From: Solirubrum koreensis
Lineage (GTDB): Bacteria > Bacteroidota > Bacteroidia > Cytophagales > Hymenobacteraceae
Direction of reading: 5' to 3'
DNA length: 64,000 bases
Assembly: GCF_039541855.1 (NCBI RefSeq)
Contig: NZ_BAABHA010000002.1
Span: 744,001-808,000 of the forward strand
Part shown: piece by piece, positions 25,537-34,463 of the stretch
How the letters are laid out: each line of letters opens with the position of its first letter
Numbering within the stretch: the first letter of the stretch is position 1
The notes under the pieces: generated by a model
What the model was told of the DNA's origin: nothing
The model's input: the letters and a program-made list of their open reading frames with translations, nothing else
Database searches by the model: none
Program-made: the position numbers and the translations under genes

Positions 25537-26709
25537 ATGTCCCACTCGATTCAACACAGCAGAGCGGCCATCAGCGCCGTGTTTTTTCTGGCCGGTATGT
25601 GCTTCGCCAGCTGGGCCTCGCGCATTCCCGACATCAGCCTGAAGCTTGGGTTGAGCGAGGGCGAGCTGGGACAGCTGCTACTAGCCGTGCCGGTAGGCTC
25701 GCTGCTGGCCTTGCCGCCGGCCGGCTGGCTGGTGCACCGCTGGGGCAGCCGGCAGGTGCTGCTGCTGGCTGCCGGGCTGTATTCGGTTGCGCTGCCTTTG
25801 CTGGGGCTGGCCGACCGGTTCTGGAGGTTGGCGCCGGCATTGGCGCTGTTTGGCCTGGCCAGCAACCTAGTCAACATCGCCGTCAACACCCAGGCCATCG
25901 GCGTACAGGCCCACCACGACCGGCCCATCATGGGGTCGTTTCACGGTTTGTGGAGCCTAGCCGGCTTTCTGAGTGGCGCCTTTGCCACGCTGCTCATTTC
26001 CTGGCATCTAAGCCCACTGCCGCACTTTCTGATAATCATGACGGTGGGGCTGGCCATCATCGGCGTGGCCCACCGCTACACGCTGCGGCACGATGAAGGC
26101 CGCGAAGCCGGAGGCCTGGCCTGGCGGCGGCCCGACCCCTACCTGCTCCGCATCGGGCTCATTGCCTTCTGCGGCATGCTCTGCGAGGGCACCATGTTCG
26201 ACTGGGCGGGCGTGTACTTTCAGCGGGTGGTGCGGCCGGGCCCCGCGCTGGTGACCAGCGGCTACGTGGCCTGCATGGGCACCATGGCCCTGGGCCGGTT
26301 TGCCGCCGATGCCCTCACCCACCGCTTTGGGGCCACGCGGGTGCTGCAGCTCAGCAGCGCCCTTATCAGTGTGGGGCTGCTGCTGGCGGTGGCATTGCCC
26401 TACCTGCTGCCCGCGCTGCTGGGCTTTGGGCTGGTGGGCTTCGGCATCGCCGCGGTGGTGCCGCTGTCGTACAGCGCGGCAGGGCAGGCCGGTAGTATGG
26501 CCCCCGGGCCCGCGCTGGCACTGGTGTCGTCCATCAGCTTCACCGGCTTTCTGCTGGGGCCGCCACTGATTGGCTTTCTCGCCGAGGCTTCCAGCCTGCG
26601 GGTTTCGCTGGCTTTTGTGGCGTTGGTGGGGGCCGGCATTGGCCTGCTGGCCGCCCGCAGCAGGCCACGGAAAGCATACCTGACCGTGCCGCAAAAGCTG
26701 GCCGGTTGA
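25537..26709 (+). CDS. MFS transporter, YbjJ-like
   Basis: 390 aa from the ATG at 25537; upstream in-frame codons are in a hairpin-bearing leader. Twelve hydrophobic segments, with the MFS loop 2-3 motif as G-W-L-V-H-R-W-G-S-R (about 69-78) and a second-half version RFAADALTHRFGATRVL. The start FFLAGMCFASWASRIPDISLKLGLSEGELGQLLLAVPVG is characteristic of the YbjJ/MFS_1 group, whose substrates are mostly unknown. In this locus it may export or import a pentose or a by-product; the sodium symporter is the better arabinose uptake candidate. The HAD phosphatase follows after 77 bases. Confidence 0.8.
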   Translation: MSHSIQHSRAAISAVFFLAGMCFASWASRIPDISLKLGLSEGELGQLLLAVPVGSLLALPPAGWLVHRWGSRQVLLLAAGLYSVALPLLGLADRFWRLAPALALFGLASNLVNIAVNTQAIGVQAHHDRPIMGSFHGLWSLAGFLSGAFATLLISWHLSPLPHFLIIMTVGLAIIGVAHRYTLRHDEGREAGGLAWRRPDPYLLRIGLIAFCGMLCEGTMFDWAGVYFQRVVRPGPALVTSGYVACMGTMALGRFAADALTHRFGATRVLQLSSALISVGLLLAVALPYLLPALLGFGLVGFGIAAVVPLSYSAAGQAGSMAPGPALALVSSISFTGFLLGPPLIGFLAEASSLRVSLAFVALVGAGIGLLAARSRPRKAYLTVPQKLAG

Positions 26710-26786
26710 GCTGTTGCGTCTTTGATTCGGACCTTTGTATTCCGGCAGCGCCTCCCCTGCCGTTTCTTTTAACTCTTCCTCCCTTG

Positions 26787-27437
26787 ATGAAAGCGTTTAT
26801 TTTCGACCTGAACGGCACCATGATCCACGACATGGACTACCACACCGATGCCTGGCGGCAGCTGTTGAACCAGGACCTGGGCGGCAGCTTCAGTCGGGAC
26901 GAGGTGAAGCAGCAGATGTACGGCAAAAACCAGGAAGTGCTGGTGCGCATGTTCGGCCCCGACCGGTTTACGGAAGATGAGATGGTGCGCCTGTCGGTGG
27001 AGAAGGAGAAGCGCTACCAGGAAGCTTTTTTCCCGCACCTGCGCCTGCTGCCTGGCCTGCCCGAGTTCCTGGAAAAAGCCCATCAGCAGGGCATTCCCAT
27101 GGCCATTGCCTCGGCCGCCATTCCCTTCAACATCAACTTCGTGCTCGACAACCTCAACCTGCGCCACTACTTCGGGGCCGTGGTAAGCGCCGACGATGTG
27201 AGCATCAGCAAGCCCCACCCCGAAACCTTCCTCAAGGCCGCCGAGCTGCTGGGCGTGCCGCCCGCCGACTGCCTCGTGTTCGAGGACGTGCCCAAGGGCG
27301 CGGAGGCCGCCCACAATGCCGGCATGGATGCCGTGGTGCTTACCACTACCCACGTCCCGGCCGAGTTTACGGCCCTGCCCAACGTGCTGAAGTTTGCCCC
27401 GGACTTTACTGATGAGTTTATCCAGGGGCTGGTATAG
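26787..27437 (+). CDS. HAD-family hydrolase, beta-phosphoglucomutase-like
   Basis: 216 aa from the ATG at 26787 (MKAFIFDLNGTMI). HAD motif I is D7-L-N9-G-T: the nucleophile Asp7 is present, but the usual second Asp (acid/base) is Asn. Motif II IASAA (about 110), motif III with Lys in ISKPHPE (about 148), motif IV VFEDVPKGAEAA with paired acids. A helical cap lies after motif I. I recall the Asn variant from a Bacteroidota subgroup; loss of the acid/base would slow dephosphorylation. Probably cleans up or isomerises a sugar phosphate. Possible own promoter: TTG at 26705 and GACCTTTG at about 26729. Last gene of the plus arm. Confidence 0.82.
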   Translation: MKAFIFDLNGTMIHDMDYHTDAWRQLLNQDLGGSFSRDEVKQQMYGKNQEVLVRMFGPDRFTEDEMVRLSVEKEKRYQEAFFPHLRLLPGLPEFLEKAHQQGIPMAIASAAIPFNINFVLDNLNLRHYFGAVVSADDVSISKPHPETFLKAAELLGVPPADCLVFEDVPKGAEAAHNAGMDAVVLTTTHVPAEFTALPNVLKFAPDFTDEFIQGLV

Positions 27438-27492
27438 AGTTGGGAGTTAAAAAGCAGAACGACTTTTAACTCTCCACAATCATCTGACGGAT

Positions 27493-27588
27493 GTAGAGAG
27501 GCAACATTTTGCGTCTCGTCGTTGAACGACGACGCCAGAACAGCAGGCTAACGGCGCGGCTCCGGAGACGCAAAATATTGCGTCTTTA
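27493..27588. repeat. MITE-like element with about 25-bp terminal inverted repeats
   Basis: Left end GTAGAGAGGCAACATTTTGC and its continuation is complementary to the right end (GGAGACGCAAAATATTGCGT region) with about four mismatches in 25. An inner small hairpin (CGTCGTTGAACGACG) is present. No coding. It lies between the convergent plus and minus arms. I see only one copy in the window. Confidence 0.5.
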
Positions 27589-27627
27589 CGTTGTTTTTAA
27601 GTCACTCCGTAACGAGCTTAACTCCTT

Positions 27628-29679
27628 CTACTTCCCCACCGTCACCTCCTGGGGCTGGCGCGTCACCAAATCCACGTCGGTAAGCTGCTGGGGAAACCAG
27701 ACGGTCATCTCGCCTTTGCCGCGGTTAGCCCAGGCGTAGTAGGGAATGGCCGTCAGCGTCCGCCGCGTGGTGCTGATGCTGGTGTTGGCGGCATCCACCT
27801 GCACCACGGGCACAGTGGCCTGCAGCTGCATGATGCCGTTGAGCAGCCCGGGCTGGTAGCTGGTGGTGAAGGACGTGGCGGCCGGCACGATGATGTTGCC
27901 GGCCTTGCCGCCGTTGTCTTTCCACTCGGCGCAGTACACGAGGGGGCCGCGCTGCAGGGCCACCTTGCCGAGGTTGTCCTGCACCTTGGGGCTGGCTTTT
28001 ACCTGGCGCACCTCCAGGGGCAGGGTCAGCTCCACCACGTCGTTTTTGCGCCATTTGCGGCTGATGACGGCGTAGCCGTTGCGGGTGGCATACTGCACCG
28101 GCTGCCCGTTCACGCGCAGGCTGATGGGCTGGCTGGAGGGCGTGGCAAACTGGTAGAGCCCGGCGGGCAGGGCCTCGTTGCGGGCCCAGCCGGGCAGGCG
28201 CAGCAGCAGGTTGAACTCGGTGGCCGCGGCCGGGCTCACTACGAGCTTCAGGCTGCCTTCCCAGGGGTAGTTGTGCTGCTGGGTGATGCGCAGGGCCTTT
28301 TTGTTGACGGTTAAGTCCGTAGTGCCGCTGATGTAGAGGTTGGCGTACACGTCGCGGCCTTTCTGGGCGTACACGTAGCCCGGCAGCGAAGGAATGAGGC
28401 GGGCCAGGTTGGTGGGGCAGCAGGAGCAGTCGAACCAGCCCGCTCGAGCCGGCTCGGTCTGGGGGAAGCTGGCGCTGCTTTTTATCTGCATGGCGTTGGA
28501 GTAAAAGAAGCTTTTGCCGTCCAGCCCCACGCCCGAAATCAGGCCGTTGTACAGCACCTTCTCCAGCACGTCGATGTACTTCGAGTCGCCGTGCAGCAGG
28601 AACATGCGCTGGTTCCAGTACACGTTGGCCACGGCGGCGCAGGTTTCGTTGTAAGCCGTGGCGTTGGGCAGCTCGTAGTTGGCCCCGAACCGCTCGCCGG
28701 CCGGGATGGCGCCGGTGCCGCCGGTCACGTACAGCTTCTTGCTCACCATGTTCAGCCAGATGCTGTCGACGGCCGCCAGCAGGGCCCGGTCACCAGTGAG
28801 GGCGGCCACGTCGGCCATGGCCGAGTACAGGTATTCGGCCCGCACGGCGTGGCCGTCGGCTTCCTTCTGCTCCTTCACCGGCTGGTGGTCCTGCCAGTAC
28901 GAGCCGTTGCGCCAGGAGTCGGGGCTTTTGGGGTCGTAGCCGGCAAATTTGCCGCGGGCCTCCAGGAAGAACCGGGCGGTGCTCAGGTACTCGGGCTTGC
29001 CGGTTACGCGGAACAGCCTTACCAGGCCCATCTCCACGATTTCGTGGCCCGGCGCCACGCTCAGCTTGCCGGGCCCGAAGGTGGCGCACACCAGGTCGGC
29101 GTTTTTGAGGGCGATGTTGAGCAGGCTTTTCTTGCCGGTGGCCTCGTAGTGGGCCACGGCCGACTCGTACAGGTGGCCGGAGTTGTAGAGCTCGTGGCTT
29201 AGCTCCCGCTCCTTTTCCCAGCGCTGCAGGCCGGCCCAGGGGTGCGGGTGGGCCGGGTCGATGGTGCGGGCGGTGTAGAGGTAGCCGTCGGGCTCCTGGG
29301 CCGCCGCCACCTTGGCTATCAGCCCGTCGATGTAGCCCTGCAGCTTCTCATCGGGGTAAAGCTTGAGCGAGTACGAAGCGCCCTCGATGGTCTTGTAGAT
29401 ATCGGTGTCGTCGAAGGGGAAGATGGTGGCAAACTTGCCGGCGCGGGCGGCGGCCATCTCGAAGTTCTTCACCCGGCTGGTGGCCTCGCAGCGCTGAAAC
29501 GAGGCCGGGATGGTCACGTCGTTGTTGATTTTCAGGCGCGGCAGCCAGAAGTTGTCGGCCAGCTTCACCTGCGTGAAGCTCACGGCCTGAATGGGGTAGT
29601 CGGCGCGCTGCACCGGCTGCGCCCGGGCCGTTAGAGAGAGCAGCGTGGCGGCCAGTAGCGGGAGGAAGGGAGGTTTCAT
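27628..29679 (-). CDS. Beta-L-arabinofuranosidase, GH127 (DUF1680)
   Basis: 683 aa with a signal peptide (LLAATLLSLTARAQP, cleavage about 20-21). (alpha/alpha)6-barrel of the GH127 family. Zinc/thiolate site and catalytic residues are recognisable: Glu345 in AYNETCA (with Cys347) and the C418-x-C420-C421 in DCSCCPTN, which match the glutamate and cysteine nucleophile region of HypBA1. GH127 cleaves beta-L-arabinofuranosyl bonds found in plant extensins, arabinogalactan and pectin side chains. It starts 28 bases after the GH43 stop and is the last gene of the long minus-strand unit. Confidence 0.9.
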   Translation of the reverse strand: MKPPFLPLLAATLLSLTARAQPVQRADYPIQAVSFTQVKLADNFWLPRLKINNDVTIPASFQRCEATSRVKNFEMAAARAGKFATIFPFDDTDIYKTIEGASYSLKLYPDEKLQGYIDGLIAKVAAAQEPDGYLYTARTIDPAHPHPWAGLQRWEKERELSHELYNSGHLYESAVAHYEATGKKSLLNIALKNADLVCATFGPGKLSVAPGHEIVEMGLVRLFRVTGKPEYLSTARFFLEARGKFAGYDPKSPDSWRNGSYWQDHQPVKEQKEADGHAVRAEYLYSAMADVAALTGDRALLAAVDSIWLNMVSKKLYVTGGTGAIPAGERFGANYELPNATAYNETCAAVANVYWNQRMFLLHGDSKYIDVLEKVLYNGLISGVGLDGKSFFYSNAMQIKSSASFPQTEPARAGWFDCSCCPTNLARLIPSLPGYVYAQKGRDVYANLYISGTTDLTVNKKALRITQQHNYPWEGSLKLVVSPAAATEFNLLLRLPGWARNEALPAGLYQFATPSSQPISLRVNGQPVQYATRNGYAVISRKWRKNDVVELTLPLEVRQVKASPKVQDNLGKVALQRGPLVYCAEWKDNGGKAGNIIVPAATSFTTSYQPGLLNGIMQLQATVPVVQVDAANTSISTTRRTLTAIPYYAWANRGKGEMTVWFPQQLTDVDLVTRQPQEVTVGK

Positions 29680-29707
29680 AGGCGGTCCGGCGGGGATTAA
29701 GGCAGAC

Positions 29708-30703
29708 TTACTGCACCGGGTCGACGCCCTGGTTGGTCATCACCACCTGCTGCAGGGTGCTGTCGGCGTTGTAGCGCAGGTAATCGATGGCCACGGAGCG
29801 GCGGTAGCTGCCGCCGTCGGGGGCAATGGCGCCGTTGTGGTAGATGAAGTAGTCCTTGTTCTTGAAGCTGATGATGGCCTGGTGGTTGGTGTTGCAGTTG
29901 TAGGCCAGCTCGTTCAGCACGCCTTTGGGCGTCCAGGGGCCTTCGGGGCTGCGGCTCATGGCGTAGGAGATGCGCTCGGGAAAGCCCGAGGCGTAGCTCA
30001 GGTAGTACCAGCCGCCGCGCTTGTGCAGCCAGGGCGCTTCGGTGTAGCCGGGCAGGCTGGTTACCTGGTGGATGGGCCCGTCGAGCTCGGTCATGTTGGC
30101 GTTGAGCTTGGCCCAGTAGCAGCCCGTGTTGCCCCAGTAGAGGTAAGCCTGGCCGTTGCCGTCGATGAACACCGTGGGGTCGATGTCATCGAAAAAGCTG
30201 TTGACGCTGGTAGTCATATTATTGGTGATGAGCGCCGTGCCGCGGGCATCCACGAAGGGGCCGGTGGGGCTGTTGGACACTGCCACCCCGATGGCCTTGC
30301 CAGGCACCGTGCGGTGGTCCACGGTGGCGTACCAGTAGAAGCGGCCGTTGCGCTCAATCACCTGCGAGGCCCAGGCGTCGGCCCGTGCCCAGGCGAAGCT
30401 GCTCACGCGCAGCGGCACGGGGTGTTCGGTCCAGGTCACCATGTCGGATGAGGAGTAGCAGAGCCACTCGTTCATCACGTACTGCTGCAGAGGGGCGGGC
30501 GCCTCGTCGCGCCCGGCGTAGATGTACACGCGGTTGTTGTGAACCAGCGTCGCCGGGTCGGCCGTATATTTGTCGCGGATGATGGGGTTACGGAACACCA
30601 CGTTCGGTTGCGTGGGCGGCACAAACGGCGCCGGCTTTTCCTTCTTACAAGCGGTGAACAAGCCGAGACTTACCAGGACGAGCAGTGGCAGGGCATTTTT
30701 CAT
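29708..30703 (-). CDS. GH43 family arabinosidase, lipoprotein
   Basis: 331 aa. Lipobox LFTAC, Cys19, followed by KKEKPAP, so a lipoprotein. GH43 residues: Asp in KYTADPA (about 48), Asp in DDIDPTVF (about 176), Glu in YTEAPW (about 217). Highly similar to the soluble GH43 at 15269-16258; the main difference is the lipid anchor. Likely removes arabinose from oligosaccharides at a membrane face. Transcribed with GH127, probably downstream of the symporter but after a terminator at 30766-30806. Confidence 0.87.
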   Translation of the reverse strand: MKNALPLLVLVSLGLFTACKKEKPAPFVPPTQPNVVFRNPIIRDKYTADPATLVHNNRVYIYAGRDEAPAPLQQYVMNEWLCYSSSDMVTWTEHPVPLRVSSFAWARADAWASQVIERNGRFYWYATVDHRTVPGKAIGVAVSNSPTGPFVDARGTALITNNMTTSVNSFFDDIDPTVFIDGNGQAYLYWGNTGCYWAKLNANMTELDGPIHQVTSLPGYTEAPWLHKRGGWYYLSYASGFPERISYAMSRSPEGPWTPKGVLNELAYNCNTNHQAIISFKNKDYFIYHNGAIAPDGGSYRRSVAIDYLRYNADSTLQQVVMTNQGVDPVQ

Positions 30704-31017
30704 GATCTATTTGATATTCAAGGCAATAAATCTGCGCTCAAAATGCCACGCAGCACGGGCTGTAGCAAAAACAAAACACGGGGACATGACCCACCCATGT
30801 CCCCGTTGTACTGATGCCTCATGCTTCTCTCCTCCCCTTCGGCACCAGGGCAATTCAGCCAGTTGCAGCTGGCCAAAGCGCCCGAAAACCACTGGAGTTC
30901 GGGCAGGAAAGCCAGGAGTTACCCGGGAATATGTTGCAGCGCGGCCCGGTGTTTCTGCCGCGCCGACGCTGTCGGGTTCGTTTAAGCAAGCCGCAAGTCA
31001 GCCTGTCCCGCCTGGCT
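30704..31017. other. Intergenic region between symporter and GH43
   Basis: 314 bases. Holds a minus-strand terminator (30766-30806). The rest has no coding or clear promoter signal, though the GH43 gene will need its own promoter if the terminator is strong. Confidence 0.45.
30766..30806 (-). terminator. Terminator of the symporter gene (minus strand)
   Basis: ACGGGGACATG (30778-30788) pairs with CATGTCCCCGT (30796-30806). On the minus strand it is followed by GTTTTGTTTTTG, a proper T-rich tail. Confidence 0.7.
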
Positions 31018-32718
31018 CTACCAGAACTTAACGTACAGGGCTGTGAGCAGCAGCAGCGTGATGACGATGAGCGTGAGCGTCTGCCCGCTGACGCGAAACA
31101 TGCGCGCGTCGATGGCAATGGCCCGCGGGTTGACAGCCGGCCCGAGCAGGCTTACAATGACCATCAGCACCATGGTGATGACGAACGAGAGGCCCATGCA
31201 AATCAGGAACGGTATTTCGTAGATGCCGGCGCTGTTGCGGAAGGCCGTGTACAGAACGGTGTCGTTGCCGAGCACCGCGGGCGCGTAGTTGTTGAAGAAC
31301 ACCGACAGCACGAAGCCCGCCAGGATGCCCACGATACCGGCCTGGGCCGTGGTACGCTTCCAGAACATGCCCAGCAGGAACACCGCCAAGATGCCGGGCG
31401 AGATAAAGCCGGTGTACTTCTGAATAAACTGGAAGCCGCCCTCGCCGCCGATGCCCAGCAAATCCTTCCAGGTGAAGGCCACGCTCAGCACGATGGCGGC
31501 CAGGATGGTGAGGCGGCCCACCCACACCTGCTTCTGCTCGCTGGCCTCTTTGTTGAGGTAGCGCTTGTAGATGTCGAGGGTGAAGATGGTCGAAATCGAG
31601 TTGACCTTGCCGGCCAGCGAGGCCACGATGGCGGCCGTCAGCGCGGCCATGCTCAGGCCCTTGAGGCCGTTGGGCAGGAAGGTGAGGATGGCCGAGTAGG
31701 CGTTGTCGGAGTTGAACGAGCCGGTGCTCGACATCTCGGCCTGCAGGCTGCCGTTCTGATACAGCACGTAGGCGGCAATGCCGGGCAGCATCACAATCAC
31801 AGGCATCATCAGCTTCAGGATGCCGGCGAACAAAATACCGGTGCGGGCCGTGTGCAGGTCGGCGCCGAGGGCGCGCTGCGTGATGTACTGGTTGCAGCCC
31901 CAGTAGTTGAGGTTTACAATCCACTGCCCGGCCAGGTACATGGCAATGCCGGGCAGGGCCAGGTACTTATCCACGTCGGCCTGCGGCGAAGCGCCGGAGG
32001 GCTTGTCGAATATCATGTGGAAGTGGTCGGGTGCCTTTTCCATCAGGGCGTTGAAGCCCGAGATGGCGCCGCCGCCGAGGCCGAACTTGGTGCTCACCAG
32101 CGTCAGGGCAATGTAGGTCGTTACCAGGCCGCCCACCACCAGCACCACCACCTGCACCACGTCGGTGTAGCCCACCACCTTCATGCCGCCCACCGAGATG
32201 AGCAGGGCGAAAATGGCCAGCAGCACGATGATGACGTGGAAGGAGTCGCCGCCCACCAGGTTGCTCAGCGCCAGCGCCCCGAGGTACAGAATGGAAGTCA
32301 GGTTTACCAGCACATAGAGGAAAAGCCAGAAGATGCTCATAATGAGGCTCAGCGCTGAGTTGTAGCGCTGCTCCAGAAACTGCGGCATCGTGAAAATCTT
32401 CTCCTTCAGATACACCGGCATAAAGAACACGGCCACGATGATGAGCACAACGGCCGCCACCCATTCGTAGGCGGCCACGGCCACGCCCACCTTGAAGCCC
32501 GAGCCCGACATGCCGATGAACTGCTCGGCCGAGATGTTGGAGGCAATCATCGAGGCGCCAATGGCCCACCAGGTCAGCGAGCCTTCGGCCAGGAAATAGT
32601 CCTTAGTGCTCTGCTCGGCCTTTTTCTTGCTCTGGTAGATGTAGACCCCGTAGGCCGACACCCCGATAAGGTAGGTGAAGAAGACCAGCAGGTCCAGCGT
32701 GGTAATGTTGTTACGCAT
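31018..32718 (-). CDS. Sodium/solute symporter (SSS, SGLT-like), probable arabinose uptake
   Basis: 566 aa, about 14 hydrophobic segments. SSS/SGLT landmarks: unwound first helix region FLAEGSLTWWAIGASMIASNISAEQFIGMSGSG, the sugar-site-like WIVNLNYWGCNQYITQRALGA, and SLAGKVNSISTIFTLDIYKRYL with paired serines near the sodium site. Sugar-type SGLT members carry the N..Y..Q pattern seen here. It sits just after araA in the same orientation, so L-arabinose is the likely substrate. Inner membrane. The 177-base gap before it holds a repeat element (32774-32878). Confidence 0.88.
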   Translation of the reverse strand: MRNNITTLDLLVFFTYLIGVSAYGVYIYQSKKKAEQSTKDYFLAEGSLTWWAIGASMIASNISAEQFIGMSGSGFKVGVAVAAYEWVAAVVLIIVAVFFMPVYLKEKIFTMPQFLEQRYNSALSLIMSIFWLFLYVLVNLTSILYLGALALSNLVGGDSFHVIIVLLAIFALLISVGGMKVVGYTDVVQVVVLVVGGLVTTYIALTLVSTKFGLGGGAISGFNALMEKAPDHFHMIFDKPSGASPQADVDKYLALPGIAMYLAGQWIVNLNYWGCNQYITQRALGADLHTARTGILFAGILKLMMPVIVMLPGIAAYVLYQNGSLQAEMSSTGSFNSDNAYSAILTFLPNGLKGLSMAALTAAIVASLAGKVNSISTIFTLDIYKRYLNKEASEQKQVWVGRLTILAAIVLSVAFTWKDLLGIGGEGGFQFIQKYTGFISPGILAVFLLGMFWKRTTAQAGIVGILAGFVLSVFFNNYAPAVLGNDTVLYTAFRNSAGIYEIPFLICMGLSFVITMVLMVIVSLLGPAVNPRAIAIDARMFRVSGQTLTLIVITLLLLTALYVKFW

Positions 32719-32773
32719 CAGTGGGAACTGAGAATTTTAAAAGTTAAGTCAAGCCCGACAAAAAAGCCCGCAA

Positions 32774-32878
32774 GAACGTCATGCTGAGCACGGTCGAAGC
32801 ATCTCTACCACGAGAGTAAACCAATCGATTGAATTACTGCTGCACGCGAGATGATTCGCTGCGCTTAGCATGACGTTC
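32774..32878. repeat. 105-bp GTCATGCTGA repeat element, full copy
   Basis: Perfect 12-bp terminal inverted repeats GAACGTCATGCT / AGCATGACGTTC. The interior (cgaagcatctctacc, gagagtaaa, gaattactg, cacgcgagatg) is shared with the copy at 36967-37091. It has the form of a REP/MITE and could fold over its whole length. It lies between araA and the symporter. Confidence 0.65.
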
Positions 32879-32895
32879 CTGGTCACAGGCCTTCT

Positions 32896-34386
32896 TTAGC
32901 GCCCGCTGAACGCCACGTCGTTGTAGCGCAGCTCGTTTTTGAAGGTGCGCAGGCGGGTTTCGTCGTCGATGAGCAAGTACTCGATGCCGGCCATCTCAGC
33001 GAAGTCTTCGAGGTACTCGGCGGTGAGGTTCTGGCTGTAGCCGGTGTGGTGGGCGCCGCCGGCCAGAATCCAGGCCGCGGCGCCGGTGCTCAGGTCGGGC
33101 TTTACTTTCCAGAGCACGCGGGCCACGGGCAGGTGGGGCAGCTCGTGCTCGGGCGCTACGGCCTCCACTTCGTTCACCACGAGGCGGAAGCGGTGGCCCA
33201 AATCCACGATGGTGGCGTTCAGGGCCGGGCCGGCGGGGCAGTTGAACACCAGGCGGGCCGGGTCGGCCTTGCCGCCGATGCCCAGCGGGTGCACCTCGAT
33301 GCGGGGCTTGCCCTCGGCTATGCTGGGGCAGATTTCGAGCATGTGCGAGCCCAGCACCAGCTCGTTGCCGGGCTGGAAGTGGTAGGTGTAGTCTTCCATG
33401 AACGAGTTGCCGCCGGGCAGGCCGGCGCCCATCACCTTCATGGCGCGCACCAGGGCCGAGGTTTTCCAGTCGCCCTCGCCACCGAAGCCGTAGCCCTCGG
33501 CCATCAGGCGCTGGGTGGCAATGCCGGGCAACTGCACCATGCCGTGCAGGTCCTCGAAGGTGTCGGTGAAGCCGATGGCCTGGGTTTCCTGCAGGAACTG
33601 GCGCATGCCCACCTCAATCTTGGCGGCGTCGCGCAGGCTCTGGCGCTGGCTGCCGCCTTCGCGCAGGCTCTCGCCCAGCTCGTATTCCTGCTCGTAGGTG
33701 GCCAGCAGCTCGTCCACGCGCGCCTCGCTCACGGCGTCGATTACGGCCACCAGGTCGCCCACGCCGTAGGTATTCACCGAGTAGCCAAACTTGAACTCGG
33801 CTTCCACTTTGTCGCCTTCCGTTACGGCCACGTAGCGCATGTTGTCGCCGAAGCGCACGATGCGGGCCCCCTGCCAGTCGGCCCAGGCGCAGGCCGCGCG
33901 GGCCCAGATGCTGAGGCGCTCCTGCACGTCGGCGCTTTGCCAGTGACCCACCACCACCTTGCGCTTCAGCTTGAGCCGGGCGCCGATAAAGCCGAACTCC
34001 CGGTCGCCGTGCGCCGACTGGTTGGTGTTCATGAAGTCCATGTCGATGGCCTCCCAGGGAATGTCGCGGTTGAACTGGGTGTGCAGGTGAGCCAGGGGCT
34101 TCTGCAGAATCTTCAGGCCATTAATCCACATCTTGGCCGGCGAGAAGGTGTGCATCCAAGCAATCAAACCCACGCAGTTCGGGGTGGTGTTGGCTTCCTG
34201 CATCAGCTTGGTGATGCCGTCCGGGCCGGTTAGCACCGGCTTGTAAACAATTTTGATGGGCAAAGCCGCGCCCAGGGATTGGGCAATCTGCTGGGAGTGC
34301 TGAGCAACTTGCTCCAGGGTCTCGGGGCCGTAGAGGTGCTGGCTGCCGGTGATAAACCAGGCTTCGTACTGGGAGAGGTCAATCAT
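32896..34386 (-). CDS. araA: L-arabinose isomerase
   Basis: 496 aa, close to the usual 500. Starts YEAWFITGSQHLYGPETLEQVA, the family signature. Other conserved blocks: GLIAWMHTFSPAKMWINGLKILQKPLAHLHTQFNRDIPW, FMNTNQSAHGDREFGFIGARL, GFGGEGDWKTSALVRAMKVM, SFMEDYTYHF (active-site Glu) and VLGSHMLEICPS (metal His and Glu), plus the late WILAGGAHHTGYS. Converts L-arabinose to L-ribulose with Mn2+. Cytoplasmic. Preceded by an operator half-site at 34418-34434, so araA may be induced apart from araBD. Confidence 0.97.
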   Translation of the reverse strand: MIDLSQYEAWFITGSQHLYGPETLEQVAQHSQQIAQSLGAALPIKIVYKPVLTGPDGITKLMQEANTTPNCVGLIAWMHTFSPAKMWINGLKILQKPLAHLHTQFNRDIPWEAIDMDFMNTNQSAHGDREFGFIGARLKLKRKVVVGHWQSADVQERLSIWARAACAWADWQGARIVRFGDNMRYVAVTEGDKVEAEFKFGYSVNTYGVGDLVAVIDAVSEARVDELLATYEQEYELGESLREGGSQRQSLRDAAKIEVGMRQFLQETQAIGFTDTFEDLHGMVQLPGIATQRLMAEGYGFGGEGDWKTSALVRAMKVMGAGLPGGNSFMEDYTYHFQPGNELVLGSHMLEICPSIAEGKPRIEVHPLGIGGKADPARLVFNCPAGPALNATIVDLGHRFRLVVNEVEAVAPEHELPHLPVARVLWKVKPDLSTGAAAWILAGGAHHTGYSQNLTAEYLEDFAEMAGIEYLLIDDETRLRTFKNELRYNDVAFSGR

Positions 34387-34417
34387 TCGAATGGGTGGGT
34401 TTTAGAGAAGCCGGAGC

Positions 34418-34434
34418 TTACACAATCGTTAAAC
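34418..34434. promoter_or_regulatory. LacI-type operator O5, degenerate, before araA
   Basis: TTACACAATCGTTAAAC: a complete left half and imperfect right half, 32-48 bases upstream of the araA start on the minus strand. Confidence 0.5.
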
Positions 34435-34463
34435 TAAATCGAGCAAAAAAAAGAGAGGCAGCT

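Noticed and set aside
30814..32358. 514-codon plus-strand frame opposite the symporter
   Set aside because: Composition (His/Gln/Gly/Asp-rich) is typical of antisense of a membrane protein; the minus-strand symporter is unmistakable.
32820..32835. CCAATCGATTGAA resembling the LacI-type operator
   Set aside because: It lies inside the 105-bp repeat element; the corresponding bases in the sister copy (37030-37045) differ, and it lacks the outer CACA/TGTG bases.
33046..34233. 395-codon plus-strand frame opposite araA
   Set aside because: Antisense shadow of a well-conserved isomerase gene.
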